From contig NC_051087.1 of NCBI RefSeq assembly GCF_901709675.1, forward strand, positions 13,021,384 to 13,085,383: a stretch of 64,000 nucleotides of DNA. Reading direction: 5' to 3'. The stretch is from Syngnathus acus. Lineage: Eukaryota > Chordata > Actinopteri > Syngnathiformes > Syngnathidae. How positions within the stretch are numbered: position 1 is the first letter of the stretch; each line of letters opens with the position of its first letter. Under the pieces are notes generated by a model. That model saw nothing but the letters and a program-made list of their open reading frames with translations. It had not been told where the DNA came from and made no database searches. Positions 28,601-41,000 of this stretch are shown piece by piece. The position numbers were made by a program, and so were the translations under genes.

Positions 28601-29255
28601 CAGGTCTGAAATATGTGCAGCAGACATACAGGAAAGGAATGAGGAGTGAGTGAACATTTTGACTGATTTGAGCTGTGAGAAATGTGCCTGCAGAACCCAT
28701 CCCTATGGATGGTGCACAAACCAGTGCATACTGTCAACTGGGCCCAGATAAATGCAGAGGCTTGCCCCAGGAAGGGCATCCGGCTCAAAACTGACAAAGT
28801 ATCTTTTTCCTGGTGGGTTATAACAGAAAATTAATTAATTGAAAAGCACTGCTTTATAGGGTGCCAATGGAGAAATACAGAGAAGGTCAGAAAGAAGCTG
28901 TGTTGTCTTTTTAGGTCTAGAGCAGTGATGGACAATTTCAATGATGGAGGTCTCAGTGAATAGAATAAGCAATAGTAATATAGAAGAGCTCTTCAGATGT
29001 ACTTCTTCTCACTTCTTTCCCCTTGTAATGCCCTCCCTCCGGTTTGTGTTCGCAGTCGACAAATCGGACTACATGGTGGGCAGCTATGGGCCCCGCCCGG
29101 CTGCATATGACTTTCTGACCACGGTGGAGGAGGCTCCTAAAGGCATGCTGGCCCGCGGTAACTACGTCATCAAATCCAAGTTCACCGATGACGACAAGCA
29201 CGACCACCTGACCTGGGAGTGGAACCTCAACATCAAGAAAGACTGGAAAGACTAA
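22674..29255 (+). CDS. arhgdia: Rho GDP-dissociation inhibitor 1 (alpha)
   Basis: RhoGDI-alpha extracts prenylated Rho, Rac and Cdc42 from membranes and holds them inactive in the cytosol. Five coding exons: 22674-22860, 24113-24196, 27329-27405, 28582-28645 and 29056-29255, all in phase, 203 aa (human 204). Seen: the N-terminal switch-binding arm ([41 protein letters not shown]), then the immunoglobulin-like geranylgeranyl-binding domain ([38 protein letters not shown]), ending [15 protein letters not shown]. Arhgdib and arhgdig are less likely given the C-terminus and the alyref neighbour. The 3' UTR runs to an AATAAA at 30574-30579. Intron 2 contains a mariner transposase ORF on the same strand. 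Confidence 0.96.
24197..26040. other. arhgdia intron 2, left of the mariner ORF
   Basis: Mostly anonymous sequence. A 153-codon open frame on the minus strand (25488-25027) has no recognisable family and low-complexity composition; I do not call it a gene. A C-run is at about 24956-24972. Inverted ATTTTTAGAGTCGT / AAAACGACTCTAG pieces flank 25914-25996, but they do not match the mariner 3' end. Confidence 0.4.
26041..27180 (+). mobile_element. mariner element, right terminus visible, left terminus not found
   Basis: After the stop codon, TTTGGAACACCATTCCTGGAACCTTTCTGACACACCTCATGTA (27138-27180; key part GGAACCTTTCTGACACACC) looks like a mariner 3' terminal repeat. The reverse complement should appear upstream of the ORF. 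I could not find it within 400 bp, only a shared TGTGTCAG at 26052-26059. The element may be truncated on the left, or the left repeat may be diverged. The left boundary given is a guess. Confidence 0.6.
26071..27117 (+). CDS. mariner-family (DD34D) transposase, uninterrupted ORF
   Basis: A Tc1/mariner-superfamily cut-and-paste transposase of 348 residues starting [11 protein letters not shown]; an in-frame ATG 72 bases upstream would add 24 residues that look like intron sequence. Seen in order: a first helix-turn-helix ([27 protein letters not shown]), the linker [20 protein letters not shown], a second helix-turn-helix, a KMVPKLL block, and the catalytic triad. The triad is D in TGDESW, D in [10 protein letters not shown], and D in [13 protein letters not shown], with 34 residues between the second and third D. 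No stop or frameshift is present, unlike most genomic copies. It sits in intron 2 of arhgdia on the same strand. Whether it is active cannot be told from sequence. Confidence 0.92.
   Translation: MSTEQRTNLKFLVQLGKTPSEALGLLQQVYGDETMSRSRVFEWCKRFKEGRKHVEDDPRSGRPSTSRTEANVERVRQMVRGDRRLTVRLIANELGMNRDNVWKIISEDLGMRKVCAKMVPKLLNDDHKDRRMHFCQDILERLEIEPGLLSRVITGDESWIFQYDPETKRQSLDLQSPTLPRPKKVKSRVKVLFIVFFDVKGIVHWEFLPQGQTFDQHVYKEILRRLLSSVREKRRELWRDNSWLLHHDNAPAHNALSIRQFLAEKNIAVLEQPPYSPDLAPCDFFLFPKLKAVIRGSCFEDVGSMELAVTTALRRIPEESFQECLEAWQRRLRNCVRLQGDYFEGECL
27606..27865 (+). repeat. tRNA-derived SINE, diverged copy, arhgdia intron 3
   Basis: A near full-length but old copy: head GGCAGCACAGTGGTCATTGG, then TTCCTGTGTGGAGTTTGCAT, CCCACATTCCAAAGACATGC and AATTGAGCACTCCAAATTCC, ending near AAATGGATGGATAATTC. 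It has numerous substitutions relative to the copies at 32.6 and 58.8 kb. Confidence 0.8.
28690..28800. repeat. interspersed repeat fragment in arhgdia intron 4
   Basis: GCACAAACCAGTGCATACTG followed by GCCCCAGGAAGGGCATCCGG resembles the 3' portion of a fish interspersed repeat that is widespread in teleosts. The family is not assigned. Confidence 0.4.
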
Positions 29256-30573
29256 AACAGGCCTTTGAGTGGGCAGCAAGTGAAAGATGTCTAACTGTCG
29301 TGTCTGTCCCAAGACGCCTGCCGCCCGCCCCGCCCCGCCCCGCAATCCTGCAGTCTCCTTCCGCCAATTGGCCTTTTTTTTTTTTTTTTACTGTTGTATG
29401 TTTTCATGTTATGAGCTATGCCTTGTCAGCTTATGCCTTCACCCTGACATTCCTTTGATTCCTCTTAGCATCAGTAGCAGCACTTTACCCCGTCCATCCG
29501 ATCACATCACCTCATTAAGCTTTGATTGGTGGTACCTCACTCCCCCTGCTTCTTTCCTTTCCTTTTGCTGGTTGCCGCTTCTCCAGGATGGTGTCTTCCT
29601 TTCAGAATGAAGTACATGTACATGGTTAAAGCAAGTGTACAATCAACTTGAGTTTGCCTTTCTACCTAGTTGTATCACTGGTTGTGTAACTGTGTGACTG
29701 TCTCAACATCAACTGATAATCAGCTGTCTCCCCGCCACATCCATCATTCCTTTCCTTGTCTACTCGCTTGCTGAATTTTAATATGACGACCAATACCTGC
29801 CTTCATTCAGAGCTGCTCTACATGTACACTCCTTTTTAAAATGAGTGTGGCCCAGGAATGATTGGTCATAAAAAATGCCTTATGATTAAAGACTAGTCTC
29901 ACCGTGTGTACGGTTGCTGCCAGGTAGCCTGAAAGTCAAGGGCTCACTTCGCTGTCAACTAACACCCACCTGTAGCCCTGTTGAAGTGGAGGTTGTTTTG
30001 ACAGACTACTTGTCAGTTGCGGGCACGGCCAATGCTCCCCCAAATAAACCCTTTTATAATTGCAGGGTAATGAATGTTTGGAAAAATTGGAGGAAAAAAA
30101 ACAAAACAAAAAAAGCCTGAAGCCTTATCACAAATGATCATCTCAAGAAAATAACAAATGTTTGTATTGTTTGCTTTGGTGGTGTTCCTCTTTTGCCTTA
30201 CACGTGCCCCCTGCAACACCTTCCAAGACGGTTCCAATTGTGTCGCACAGTCAACAAATGCCCGCTGATGGGAGTGATTGATGGTGTCAAGTTCAGCCGC
30301 AAGCCTTCTTTTCCCTTTTAAACGCAGTAACAACAGTCAGATACTTAACTCAGTATTTCATACAAAGACTGTTTTGAAACAAATGTGACTGGTAACCAAC
30401 CCCAAATTAACTTGTACTGCACCAGAGCATATGGATGTAGAGCTTTTTTGGTTTCAACAAAAGCTATTGTATGTATTCCTGCGCCATACATTCCTCCACA
30501 TTGTATAGTTCCTATGAAATCACTGGCATGCTGGTGGGGTTGTACATGATGTCATTTGTGATTGTTCTTGGTC

Positions 30574-30579
30574 AATAAA
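30574..30579 (+). terminator. arhgdia: arhgdia polyadenylation signal
   Basis: A canonical AATAAA in GGTCAATAAAGATTTTGCTC sits about 1.3 kb after the stop codon, followed by a GT-rich stretch (TTAGTTGTGGTAGTTTG). Confidence 0.6.
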
Positions 30580-31436
30580 GATTTTGCTCAACTTAGGCTC
30601 TTAGTTGTGGTAGTTTGACTTTAACAGCATACACATTACGGAACTCAGGAGAAACCACAACCTCCAACAATATTTGCTAAAGATAGTATGGAATATCAAA
30701 AATTGTTGGGAGGGGGGGTAACAGAAGCTATATGGATCTCTGACTGTTATAGCCTCCCCTTGGCATCCATTCCGGCATAAACTTGTTCTTACACCAACAA
30801 AATATTGAAATGCAAAGAAAAATAAGTCAAAATCATTGTATGTTATTGTTTACCAATGTATGTATGTTATTGTTTAACAATATTAATCTGTCATAACAAA
30901 ATAGAGCAAATACTTGAAGGCACAGCATTACAATACCTGACATGCAATGTGTTTCATTAAATGGCAGTACGGTAAACAGTGGACAGGTTCGCCCTTATTG
31001 GGCCTTGTCAACTTAACAGTAGAAAGACATTCCAGGGCAATTACTGTACTTTGCTTACAAGCTGATGCATTCAGCAACATCCAGTTTAAAGAAAGTAATA
31101 TGAAATGACAATGATGTCAAATGCCGCTGTTCTTTCCTGTATGTACACCATTTACACATTTGTACACACACACACGCACGCACGTGCACGCGCACGCACA
31201 CAAACACACACACAGAGAAACTTTTTTTACACGCTTGGTCCGCCTTTGCAGCAGTTTAAATGGAAAAGTCAAGACTCATCCCAAAGAGTAAGACAGGCTA
31301 CACCACATTCATTCATTCAATTTGGACAAGATTTGGCACATATGCATTTTTTTCTTTTCCTAGTAACCAAGAGTATTTTTCACTTCAACCTTTGAGGTCA
31401 AAAATATTAATTAGCATGGCTTTTAGTCTCTTAACA

Positions 31437-31743
31437 CAGGGATTGTCAACCGGTGGTCTGAGGCCCCGAGTGGTCTAAGGAAATGGAAAATAATTCACAT
31501 TTTTAAAAATACAATTAATTTATTATTTCAACATGATTTATTTTCCAGCTAATTTTCTGAACCCAAACTATGCCAAATGTAGCTGAGATTCCCAAAATAG
31601 ACATACCGATGCAAATAAATAGCCTGTATAGGTCTATCCTCCTTCGGTGCAAGATGTAATAATATTCCGCCAAAGCAGTTGTCCCAAAGTTGCTTCTTGC
31701 TTATAATGGTGGCCCCTTGGACAAAACCAGTTGAAAACCCCTG
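31437..31743. mobile_element. hAT MITE with an exact 8-bp target duplication
   Basis: Ends are CAGGGATTGTCAACCGGTGG and AACCAGTTGAAAACCCCTG. TCTTAACA flanks both sides (31429-31436 and 31744-31751). 307 bp, no coding capacity. It lies between the convergent arhgdia and ppp1r12c genes. Confidence 0.9.
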
Positions 31744-32011
31744 TCTTAACACAAAGTTTAGACAAACAAGGAGTGAAGCACTTAAAACATTCCAGTTAAA
31801 AACAACAAATAAAATGGAAGCTAAAAGAGAATATGAACAGGAGAACACCCCCAGTCCACAGAAGGTGCACTTCAGCTTCTCATACAGTAAATCTGCGAAT
31901 AGCCCTGAAATTCTGTTCGGTTACCCTTGGATGTGTTTGACATGGTTGTAACTCTGCTCTGTCCTGTAATACATTAAGGTTCTTTTTTGGGGGGGCTTGG
32001 GGGGGTGGAAC

Positions 32012-35000
32012 TCATCTGGACAGTTTGCTGATAACGCGAATGAGAGCAGCGTTCTCATCCTTGAGCCTCTGGTTGTCTGCTTTCAGGTCTCCCAGAACCT
32101 TCAGAAAGAACAAAAAGCTGGTGTCAAATCATTACACAAATTATTTAGAAACTTATCCGACAGAGGAGATTGTCTTCTCTTATTTGGAGATTGTCACCGG
32201 CCATCGTAAAAAACACCACTGTGGGTATCTTTAGTCTTGATTTAGGATGCTTCAATGTTTCGGATGGCTTCCAATAGACTACTTTGCTTAGCGGCCTGAG
32301 ATTATGTTGTCACGTGGCACAAAAAGGCACGTGTAGTTTTACACAATGCACACAATTTGTTATTCCATTGTTTTATGGCTCTAGGCCATAAAATGGTGTC
32401 TAGTGATTGGAAAATGAAGCTTCAAGAAACGTGTTGTATTTTTTTTTACTCCTCTAGATGGTTTGAATAAAGGAAAGGGCAAGGCTGTACTCTCATATCA
32501 ATGTTGAACAGAGTGCCATCTGCAGGGGTAAAAAAATAAATAAATAAATAAAATAAAAAAAAAAAGCCTTTTGGCTAAGAGAATTGATTTAGCATGACGT
32601 GTGTCCATCCATTTTCTGAACCGTTTAGTCCCCACGGGGGTCGCAGGTGTGCTGGAGCCTATCCCAGCTGTCATCGGGCAGTAGGCGGGGGACACCCTGA
32701 ACCGGTTGCCAGCCAATCGCAGGGCACACAGAGACAAACAACCATCCGCACTCACACCTAGGGGCAATTTGGAGTGCTCAATCGGCCTACCAAGCATGTT
32801 TTTGGGATGTGGGAGGAAACCGGAGTGCCCGGAGAAAACCCACGCAAGCCCGGGGAGAACATGCAAACGCCACACAGGGAGGGCCGGAGGTGGAATCGAA
32901 CCCGCACCCTCCTAACTGTGAGGCGGACGTGCTACCCAGTGCGTCACCGAGCCACCATGACGTGTGTCATTTAACATAAAATTACACACAGCATGTATTT
33001 TTTAATGAATTCCAGGATGTACCCCAGTTCTCTGCATAGCGGATGCATGGGAATGAATAAATGGACAACAGAGAGAAGATTTAAACTCGACTATTATTTG
33101 AACGACAAACTGGACTGAAGTGTCCCACTTGATGGAAAAGTTGTTTTGTTTTTACACGTGAGCATCCAGCTCTGCTTCTTCATGTGAATTGTACTTATTA
33201 CTGTAGCGTGCTAATCATTGTGAAGTCAGTAAGAACCTTCAACTCGTCTTCCAGTTCTACTGCTCTCCTCTGGAGGGCCAACTTCTCCTAAAAAGGCAAA
33301 ACAAGCTCAAGTGAGTGAGTTCGAAGAAAGACTTCTTCCTTTCATCATTGTCAAGTGTACTTACAAATCTCTCCAGCTCCAACAGGGCAGGTCTATCTGT
33401 GCTGCCATCTTGACTCTGTCACAGAGAGCAATTGTCAAGTCGTGTGCTAGAATCACAAGTCAAACCCAGTGCTTTTCTTCTCAACTTATCCTTGAAAAAG
33501 TCCAGCAATTTTTTTAAAGTTAGAAACTTTCTATGAAAATGAATGAAAATTTGTAGGAATGAACCAAGATTTTTCAAATTGAAGATTGCCTCTTAAAAGA
33601 TAAGGTAAAAAAATATTTTGACTAAAACACATTTCACAGAGTGATGCTTTGGTTTACGAATAACCCAACCCAAGATTTTCAAGTAACAAACTGGCACTTG
33701 TATTTTTTTTTTGGTGTATTTTTTTGCTGAGCCATATTTTGAAGTTTCCAATACAATGCCATTGAGTGAAGTGAGGGGGATGGTGGGTGGGGTTGAGGGA
33801 AGTCGAAATGATTTATATTTATGCTTGAATATCCGAGGTGATTCTGAGGAAAGTTTTCTGTTTGGAATATTTCCAAATGTTGCCATCTTAATGTCACATG
33901 GAACTCTACCGTAATCTTTCTGGAGATTTTGCAACCTACTACTAGTATAGCTATCCAGGTTCACACAATCCAGTTAGCTAAACTTCTGTTTCCAAATCAA
34001 ACGTCAAACTGGCCTGACCTGTCTGAGTCTTTCTAGCTCCACTTTATTTTGGCTGAGCAGCAGTTCCGTCTCTTGCAACTTGTCCTTTAGTGCCAGGTTC
34101 TGCTGCAGTACCTGGAAGTAGAGCTGGAGGGGGAAAACTATGACAGTCAAGGCTCACTATAGTCGGGTTCTAATGAAGGTACAGAGGTCTGCACATATAC
34201 AGTAGGTGGAAATATCTTGGTGAGCATTCCAGACATCCAGCAACTTTTATTGAAAGCCAAATCTCGTTTATAACATTCCTGTGTTTCCTTTGTAGGTATG
34301 TGCAAACATCTGCATGGGGAGGAGCTCCGACACGTACCATCCTGTAGTCAGCGTCCTCTAATCCACTCGCACTGCAGGGGAACAGAGAACTCTGATTACA
34401 TGTCTTAATTTTTTTTTTCTTCTAATGAAATGCGAAAAGGAACTCTCTCGATAGGGAAGCCGGGCCCACATATAACATGGACACAGACATTGGAAAGATC
34501 AACTACAGTGAAATAAAAATACTTGGGGACAGATAGTAAATCCCTCCAAAGGATTTAGAGGCATGACTCAACTTGATATACAGTATTGACTTGATGTCCT
34601 ATTGACAACACAAGCTATTCTGGCATGCAAGAAGCTGCTATCAGTCATGCAATGGTCTAGTCTGAGCTTCTGACTCCATGTTAAAACGCAAATCCAAAGG
34701 CACTTATTTGCAGTACTGCCATGTTTAAAAATATAAAAAAAAAAAAAAAAAACATTTAACTGCATCAACAATAACAATAAAATGAAAACGAAAATTACTT
34801 TAAAAACAAAAACTAACTGAAAGCAAAACACATTTTTAAAAAACCTAATACTAACACAAAACCTAAACTAAAACTAAAGTGTTTTGGGAAAATATATAAC
34901 AAAAACACCCTGACAACTTACTAAAATAAAAAACAAAACTCAAAGCAAAATTAACTCGAATTAAAATTCCAATGGTAGGGGTTGGGTTGCTACTGAGGTG

Positions 35001-38000
35001 CTGAGTCAGGGCCTACGTGTGGAAAGCAGTGCCCACCATGAATATTTTATCACAGCAGATTATGGTGGAAAACAAAAATCACAATACGGCGACATAATAA
35101 TAAACATGACAGTAAAACTTACACGGAGGGGTCGTTTTCATCAAAATGAGCATCCTCATCATCATTCTGAAACACAAACCGGTTGTCAGTGACACACCTT
35201 GGACAATTTTGACTATTTTCATTAAAAGCAGGCCACATCTATGTTAGTTAAGTCAGTTTGTATTATAAACCAGTTAGAAAAAAATCTAGTGAGGTGGGCA
35301 CCAGGTAGCCCCCAAGGACCACATGACAAAGTCACAGGGCCGTTCTAAAAATAGCTCAATAGTGATGGAACATTGTGATATTGGGGGGGAAGGGTTGTTG
35401 TATAAGTTGATCATTTAAAAACGTAAACCCTCGCAGAGATTTAAACACAAAAAATACTGGGTTGATTTTCCACTTGCTTGATATATGAGAAATTTGAGCA
35501 CGGCGGTACTTTTACTCAAGCTTGGGTTAATGGATGCATTTCGAAGTTGACGTGCTCAGGCTGGTTGGCTCGCTGGGTAACATCACAGCCTCATAATGTA
35601 GAGGTCAGGGTTCAAATCCCGACAGGGCAGATGGCCCACCCCTGGTATACAGGTGGTTTGTGCCTGAAAGGGCTTCAGGAATGAAAGTTGCTTCTTACTT
35701 ATTTCTAAGCACAGCTATCGGTATACTGATAACCGGCTAATTTATATCTTGTTAGCTTTATCTCATCAGTATGAGTAGCATACTTGGGCAACTTTTCAAC
35801 CCAATGCGCTGGGTATACATACATAAATGAGAACAGAATGGGGTTGGTCCCCCTTGGACCCTACATCAAATAACACACAAGAAGTAGCTCAGTTTCAAAA
35901 AGGTTGGTGAGTTCTGATTTTAGTTGGGCATGTAATGTTAGCCTGCTGGGTGATGCTCATTATCTTTGCCAGAAGCAGCAAATATTTTCTGGTCCTCTGC
36001 CTCATGGTTTTCTGGTCCTCTTCCTCATGGTAAAAGTTTTTGAGTCTTTGAAAAGTTGCATGTTCTCCCCATGCCCCATGTTTTTTTTTTTTTTTTTTTT
36101 TTCAAGATACTCCTTTTTGCTCCCATAATCCAAAAACAAGAATGGGAGGTTGAATTGAAGACAGTGAAAAACCCAAAGGCATGAATGCATTTTTCTTTTA
36201 ATTGACTCACTTCAAATCAGCTGACAGGCTTCAGCTCACCCGTGAGTCTAAACAGGGTAAGTGGTGGAAAATGCATGCATATTTGTCAAATGTTTCTTTT
36301 ATGTCTTTTTGTAGTATGGGACCATACAATGGGCCAAGAAAGTTTGTATTCACCATTGTGAAAATGATGTACAAAAGAAAGTGGACTTGGCGTATCCTTG
36401 AATGGCTTAGGAGTTGACAACCAATTTTAATGTCCATTACAACCACCTACACCAGAGGAATGGAAAATTTGAATTACAAATGATAAAGCCCAATTTAGTA
36501 TTTTTAGCACTTTTTCCGTTAAGAATTAACTTTAACGCTACCAAAAAAAAGAGCACATAGATCGTCGCTATCATGGAGGCCGACCCAAAAAAAAAAAATT
36601 GGAAAAACATGTTAACATCCCCAAAAAGTATAAAAGTACAAATCTGTGAATGGCAGACCAGCAGTACCTGTAAAGCAAACTTCTGAGGTGGCAATACTTC
36701 ATGCAAAACGAATCAATTGATTGGCTGTGAGGTCTTTGCTGTTTTTGATTGCATGAGCGTCTTTCTCACCTCTCCACCCGGCTGAATGACGCCGGTGGAG
36801 CGCCTCTCTTTTCTCGCTCGCCTCCTGTCCTTCGCTCCCAGGCGCCTGTCGCCCTCAGGCTCCTCCTGCTTCACTGGGTCTGTATCTGTAACGCATGAAG
36901 AAGGTGCTTTAAATACGGGGAGAGTTCACTATCTTGCTCAGGGAAACTTGGTCACAATGGCCAGGGATCAACCCCCCCAAATTCTGGGTTCTACCACTAT
37001 TTCATTGTTATTATCCAAGTCAAATCTGTATTCAGAATTTGTTTTGTTTTTTACTTCTTCCTACTGTGATTGAACAGTTGTATCGAAGGACGCAAATCCA
37101 TAGCTCGTTTTCTTTCGTTTTTCTTTTATTTGAGTTAGGTTAGCCTTTTGACAATTTTGTGTTGCTGCGTTTTGTATTATGTTCAATCGCTGAACTTGGC
37201 ACATACAAACATCTTGACTTGTCAGAACAAAAAATTGGTGAGCACTGATGAAGGAAAAAAAAACAATGATATAACAAAAAAAACATATTTCCTCATTCTT
37301 TCTATGGCACAACAGCATAAATGCTAAGTTGAACAGAAAAAACCTGAGTAGCGATAGAATGTTTACACAAACAAACTCACCCCTCTCAGCTAGAGTGAGC
37401 GTGATGATGGGGCTGACGGGCTGAACGTTACGAAGCAGGGGATCAGCAGCCTTCGACATGGTCTTCTCAGCTTCCTTTAGGTCTGTTAAGGTCACACCCT
37501 GCAAAAGAGCCAACCACAATTCACAGAGAACTTTCAGTTGAGAAGACATGACAAAACACAATATGTTTTCTTGGCATTTAGCTCCAATGTCAGTGAAGTC
37601 GGTCTGCAACAAGAGGGTTAACCCAAATAAATACTATAAGAGACAAATATCTTTGTCACACTAGTCACAGCTGTAGAGGTTTCACTGCTACAGCAGTTAC
37701 TAACTGATGAAGTGAGTTGCTTCATCTAATTTCATTAATTGACATTTATTGTGGAGTCAAATGATTATTGTTGAAAGTAGTAAAATAATAACACTGCAAT
37801 CCAGTACTAAAAACAGAAGGACAGTGGTGAAAGGAAAATAATTGGGCCTGTAACTACATTCGAAGTGTAATTATGGCACAGTGTTTTATAATACACACAG
37901 CATGTGATGAGATTTCAAGATGTTGGGACAATAAAGCTGCTGTGTAGCCTTAAGAAAAGAACTTGCCAGTTAGGTAAAGCTTCATTTTGCTCAGAAAATC

Positions 38001-41000
38001 CAAGGTGAGCCAGGTTTACATTCTGACTGATGATTTCAATTTAGTCTAAATTAACAACGTAACCACGAGTGAGGTGTGCAAGCATTTGACGTGTAAGGTT
38101 TGCTGCATCTGCTTGCTCCTCTCAATCACATTCAACAACTTTAAAGCTGAATGGACAGCTGTGGACCTAAGTAAACAGTGCGATTCGCTATAACAATACA
38201 CTTCAAACCCCCTCTGCATACCTGAGTGGAGCGGCGGGACTGGCGCAAAAGTCGAGAGCGAGCTTTCCTCTGAGACTCAGACTCCTCATCTCTGACTGGA
38301 GCCTGAAACCTGAACAAATGCAAAGGACAATACCGCTAATAGCCACACCTGCACCAAATAAACATTTTGGAGCATTCCATGTAGAATTGACCGGATAATC
38401 AGTATGTTTCCTACTTGCGCCGCTCAGTAGTAGGTGTGTTGGGACTCTCAGACGTGCTTTCCCTCGTTTGTGGGGTGGGCTGGACCCTCGCAGTGCGAAC
38501 TGCCTTGTCCTGTTCCCTATTATCCTCGCCGCCTCTCTCGTCTGATGTCTACATTGTAAAAATACATACAACCACAGATTTCAACAGTCTATTCGAATTG
38601 GGATAGTATCATCCTAATTAAAAAAATAAAATAAAAAAGACAACACACAAGAGCATTCAAACTGTTGAATGAGACTAAGTGTAGAGTGCGGAAAGTGAAT
38701 TTTTGATCTGCTCAATTTGAAAATGTGATCACTTAGAAAGGAAGTACACAAAAGTGTATTGTATATAGTTCAAAACGTGTGTAAACACTGTTGACGTTGA
38801 ATTCATTTTACAACTCCCTGTAACCTTATACATACTGTATATGAGCAATAACCAAACCAAAGATCTTGAACAGGTGTCATGACAAATGAAATCTTTTTGA
38901 TATACTGTACAGTGGTTGAAGCAAGGCTTTTAAATCCCACCTTGTCAACTGGACTGGCTGCAGACGTGGTCCCACTCTCAGTGTCTGGACTGGACACGGT
39001 GGAGCTCTCTGGAGAATGACAACAAACACTTGGTTGCGCCTCAACACAGACAATATTGGAAACCAAATGATTTTTACAAGGCAATTATCATCACCTGGAC
39101 TGCTCTCCTTGTCCTCGCTTAGCTCCAGGCCTCCTGAGACACCCCTTTCTTTCGATTGGTCTTGAAGGTTCAACTTTTCTTTACTGCTCATTCTGCACAC
39201 TGAGCTCCTGGTGGCAACAACGTAGAGGCAGAAATTAGCATGCAGTGTGTTTCATTGGGTTTTACAGGGCTGCTCGGTTATGGGTAAAAATCATAATCAC
39301 GATTATTCTGTTAATATCTAAATCATGATTATTTGCACAATTATGTTTTTAAAATTGGAAAAGCACTTATTGAAGAAGTTTGGAACAGCATTTATTTATT
39401 TATTAAAAAACAACAACACTCTCCTGTCAGCAGTGTTGGGAAAGTTCATTTTCTACACAAACTGGTGGAAAGCTCAGTGCTCAAATTTTAAAATGAACAT
39501 GTCAGTTCATAGTTCATGATTGAAATTTTATGAACCAAGTTTATGGTTCCAAAAATGAAATAATTCTTTTCTTCGACCCCAATCAAAAAAAGTTGCTACA
39601 AGCTGTTAACCCCTGGCATTTTCTCATCGTTTTCACACATTCCATTCACAATAACATGTTCTTGTTAAAGAACCAGAAAACGTTTAGAATTTGGGACATA
39701 TAAGTGCAAAGGTAAAGGTGCAAAGCCCAAATAAATAACTAAAACAGTTACAATCTCTTTAAGAGTAATTTGTGGTTCAATTCATGCCAAATTTCAGAAT
39801 ACTTTGACAGGATGATACTTTATCGTTGCCGTTTGACAAGAAATAGCGAATCTGCCTGTCGCGCGACATGAGTTTTTATCGAATGGAGCGTCTGCCATCG
39901 CACCGTGCGACTGTTTGTGACCGGGGTTGCCAAATCCTTTCCACCGCCTATTTAAGCCTCGTTTACTGTGTGTTTAGTGTTTTTTTTTTTTTTGGAAGTC
40001 TAAGAAGAGAAAACCTGGCATCCTTGAACCTAAGTAAACTGAGGTTCAAAACAATTCAATGGCCCCAAAATGAGCGTGTTCACAAAAACACAAACGGAAC
40101 AAAAATGTGCTACATTTAGTTCACGTTCATCCAAAATATGAACGAGTTCATGACGCGGTTGAGTTGCTCATGCGTGTCTCAGAACACAAACACCAAATAA
40201 CAATTTTTCCTCGATTCTATGAATTTGGAGATCGTCTGGAGCCAAAATTGTGATTATGATTCAAACTTGATTAATTCAGCAGCCCTACTGGGTCTCATAA
40301 AATTTTTGAATGAAAATCTACAATTAAAAAAACCCTTAAGGACACTGTCCAGTAATTTCACTTAGTGAGGAATTGACATACAGAAGAATAGCAATATGAA
40401 GATGATATCACATGTCAAAATAGGGCGGTGGCCATGAGAAGACACTTGTATTTAAAGAGGTCGGAAACATTTTAAGAGTTTGACAATTATCTATTTACTA
40501 AAACTTTTTTTTAATACCGCTCATCCTGTTCAAGCATTAGCCAATCCCAGTTTGGGTGTGAGGCAATGTACACTCCTTGCAATGACCACCAGTCAATCAC
40601 CGGTCAATCATTGTCATCAACTCTAATGTTTGAAAGAGGGTAACAGAGCTACATTAGATGTTTGCCGGGCCTAAAAGTATTGGATAAATACAAACCTTCG
40701 TTTTTTACTTTGCGCATTTACATTGGTAGCACCTTGTTGGTTTTGCCGTTCTCGTATGGACTGCTCGTTGCGCCACTGTGAAGATGGTTCAAGACACACA
40801 GACGTTAGTGATATGGGCACCTGACTGGATTCATTCAGGAAAAAATGCCTCACATTGGCTTGTTTCAGAGCTAATTCCTCCAGGAGCTCTTCCACACTTT
40901 CATCTGCTACATCCAGAGGCGTCTGACCCTGCAGAATACATGATAAACCAAGTAGAAATAGTCCAGAATACAAGACCAATTCACTTTACATGAAAATCAA

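Larger units (their letters stand above)
29256..32011. other. arhgdia 3' UTR and the tail-to-tail gap to ppp1r12c
   Basis: The arhgdia 3' UTR has a CGCCC run (29321-29343), a T-run (29374-29389) and a polyadenylation signal AATAAA at 30574-30579. After that come a CA/CG-rich microsatellite (31164-31215) and the hAT MITE at 31437-31743. The ppp1r12c 3' UTR must lie here on the minus strand. Several TTTATT hexamers occur (for example 31516-31521), but no site can be chosen. Confidence 0.5.

Noticed and set aside
32498-32974. Pro/Arg-rich ORFs on both strands, repeated at 58.8-59.2 kb
   Set aside because: The same peptide text appears wherever the SINE occurs; these frames are SINE sequence.
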